Source: Corynebacterium sp. BD556
Lineage (GTDB): Bacteria; Actinomycetota; Actinomycetes; Mycobacteriales; Mycobacteriaceae
Length of the DNA: 64,000 nt
NCBI RefSeq assembly: GCF_038452275.1
Contig: NZ_CP141643.1
Location: forward strand, 1,054,001-1,118,000
Direction: 5' to 3'
Shown: piece by piece, positions 62,921-64,000 of the stretch
How the letters are laid out: the number at the start of each line of letters is the position of its first letter
How positions within the stretch are numbered: the stretch's first letter is position 1
Program-made: the position numbers and the translations under genes
Notes under the pieces: model-generated
Seen by the model: the letters and a program-made list of their open reading frames with translations, nothing else
Database searches by the model: none
What the model was told of the DNA's origin: nothing

Positions 62921-64000
62921 ATGGCACAGCTCGCAGTCGGCTCATACCTGGAAGACCGCTACGTGATCGACCGGCCGATCGCGCGCGGCGGCATGTCCAC
63001 GGTCTACCGCTGCGTAGACACTCGCCTCGACCGTGAAGTCGCCGCGAAAGTAATGGACGAACGCTATGTCCACGACCGCACCTTCCGCGAACGCTTCCGC
63101 CGCGAAGCGCTCGCCATGGCCAAACTCAACCACCCCAACCTGGTCAACGTTTACGACTTCTCCGCGGAAGGCGACAACCCGGCGCAGGTTTTTCTTATCA
63201 TGGAACTGATCACCGGCGGCACCCTGCGCGAACTGCTCGCCGAGCGGGGGCCCATGCCGCCGCACGCCGCGGCCGCCGTGATGCGCGCCGTGCTGACCGG
63301 TTTGAGCCTTGCCCACCGCCGCGGCATGGTCCACCGCGATATCAAACCGGACAACGTCTTGATCAACAGCGATCACTCCGTCAAACTCGCTGACTTCGGG
63401 CTTGTGCGCGCCGCCGCAGATTCCCCGCAGTCAACTGACCAGATCATCGGAACGGTGTCCTACTTATCGCCCGAGCAAGTCGACGGCTCATCGCTCACGC
63501 AGGCCTCCGACGTTTACTCCGCCGGCATCGTGCTTTTCGAACTGCTCACAGGCGAAACGCCTTTCTCCGGCGACACGCCGCTGGCCCACGCCTACGCGCG
63601 CCTCAATGAGGACGTTGCTTCGCCGTCTTCGAAAATTACGGGCGTGCCAAAGCTTTTCGACGAACTCGTGGCCACCGCCACCTCACGCCAGCCCCGGGAC
63701 CGCTTCCATGACGCCGGCGAGTTTCTCGCCGCGCTTGACGATGTCGCCCGCGAACTCGCGCTGCCCGACTACACCGTTCCGGTTCCCACTAACTCCGCCG
63801 CGAACCGTGCCGCCGCCCACCCGACGTCTGTGACGGCGGCCAGCGCAGCCAGTGCCCTCACTGAGGTTCAACCGGGGCGTGAGTTAGACCCTCAGCCGAT
63901 ACCGGAAACTCGTGTTTTTGAACAACGCCTCTTTCCCAACGTCACGCCAGCGCCAGAAACCGCTCTTGCCGGTGCGGAAACGGCGCCTGCGGCTGCTCCG
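62921..64000 (+). CDS. pknL: Serine/threonine protein kinase PknL (3' end outside window)
   Basis: The first 360 residues are present and the frame is open at the right edge. The kinase domain spans about 10-275: glycine-rich loop ARGGMSTVY (first Gly replaced by Ala), Lys43 in AAKVMD, catalytic Asp140 in HRDIKPDN, and DFG at about 158. The activation loop ends GTVSYLSPEQ. Residues from about 280 are a Pro/Ala/Glu-rich juxtamembrane region; membrane helix and any extracellular domains lie beyond the window. PknL phosphorylates its divergent neighbour Rv2175c in M. tuberculosis. Confidence 0.95.
   Translation, partial: MAQLAVGSYLEDRYVIDRPIARGGMSTVYRCVDTRLDREVAAKVMDERYVHDRTFRERFRREALAMAKLNHPNLVNVYDFSAEGDNPAQVFLIMELITGGTLRELLAERGPMPPHAAAAVMRAVLTGLSLAHRRGMVHRDIKPDNVLINSDHSVKLADFGLVRAAADSPQSTDQIIGTVSYLSPEQVDGSSLTQASDVYSAGIVLFELLTGETPFSGDTPLAHAYARLNEDVASPSSKITGVPKLFDELVATATSRQPRDRFHDAGEFLAALDDVARELALPDYTVPVPTNSAANRAAAHPTSVTAASAASALTEVQPGRELDPQPIPETRVFEQRLFPNVTPAPETALAGAETAPAAAP

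Overview
The window is high-GC actinobacterial chromosome, almost certainly Corynebacterium (species not determinable from sequence alone). The gene order is that of the corynebacterial division/cell wall (dcw) region and its flank: glgX, treY, treZ, ilvA, dnaE, lspA, dinB, ileS, wag31, sepF, ftsZ through mraZ, idsA, mptA, pknL. MurE carries the meso-diaminopimelate motif DNPR, and MptA, Wag31 and PknL are typical of the mycolic-acid Actinobacteria. Many starts are GTG or TTG, and several genes look leaderless, with a TAnAnT -10 box 6-9 nt before the start codon. No rRNA, tRNA, CRISPR array, prophage or insertion sequence was recognised.

Layout. 1-2.8 kb: end of a YbjN-like gene, a membrane protein, a lipoprotein and a TetR regulator. 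2.8-15.2 kb: glycogen and trehalose metabolism (glgX, treY, treZ) with a DnaQ-like exonuclease, a small alarmone synthetase overlapping treY, an S4 RNA-binding protein, an IMPACT protein and ilvA. 15.2-25.9 kb: a 0.7-kb sparse stretch ending in a Cys-rich mini-ORF and a small secreted protein, then dnaE, a MacAB-like tripartite ABC system, and rluD/lspA. 25.9-33.5 kb: lipoproteins, an ABC-F ATPase, asparaginase, dinB, a 1-kb gene graveyard with a broken XRE regulator, and an EamA exporter. 33.5-38.5 kb: ileS under a translational T-box riboswitch, then wag31 and a YggT protein. 38.6-57.8 kb: the dcw cluster, all on the minus strand, from mraZ down to sepF and closed by a rho-independent terminator. 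57.8-64 kb: a DUF3040 protein, a HEPN protein, a GNAT acetyltransferase, idsA, mptA, and a divergent Rv2175c-like gene/pknL pair; pknL runs off the right edge.

Function. The dcw genes make lipid II (MurC-F, MraY, MurG) and assemble the septum (FtsZ, SepF, FtsQ, FtsW, FtsI, an FtsL-like protein); Wag31 drives polar growth. MraZ probably represses its own operon through an array of TGGGN boxes. IdsA supplies polyprenyl chains and MptA uses polyprenyl-phosphomannose to build lipoglycans. TreY and TreZ turn glycogen-derived maltodextrins into trehalose, the sugar carrier for mycolates.

Most of the window is conserved core chromosome and I found no clear new multi-gene system. The best leads are regulatory: a perfect 14-bp inverted repeat between ftsQ and ftsZ, four 10-bp-phased GTTAAC-like repeats upstream of ftsW, the MraZ-box array with further TGGG repeats, the ileS T-box, the Cys-rich mini-ORF at 15.8 kb, and back-to-back leaderless promoters.
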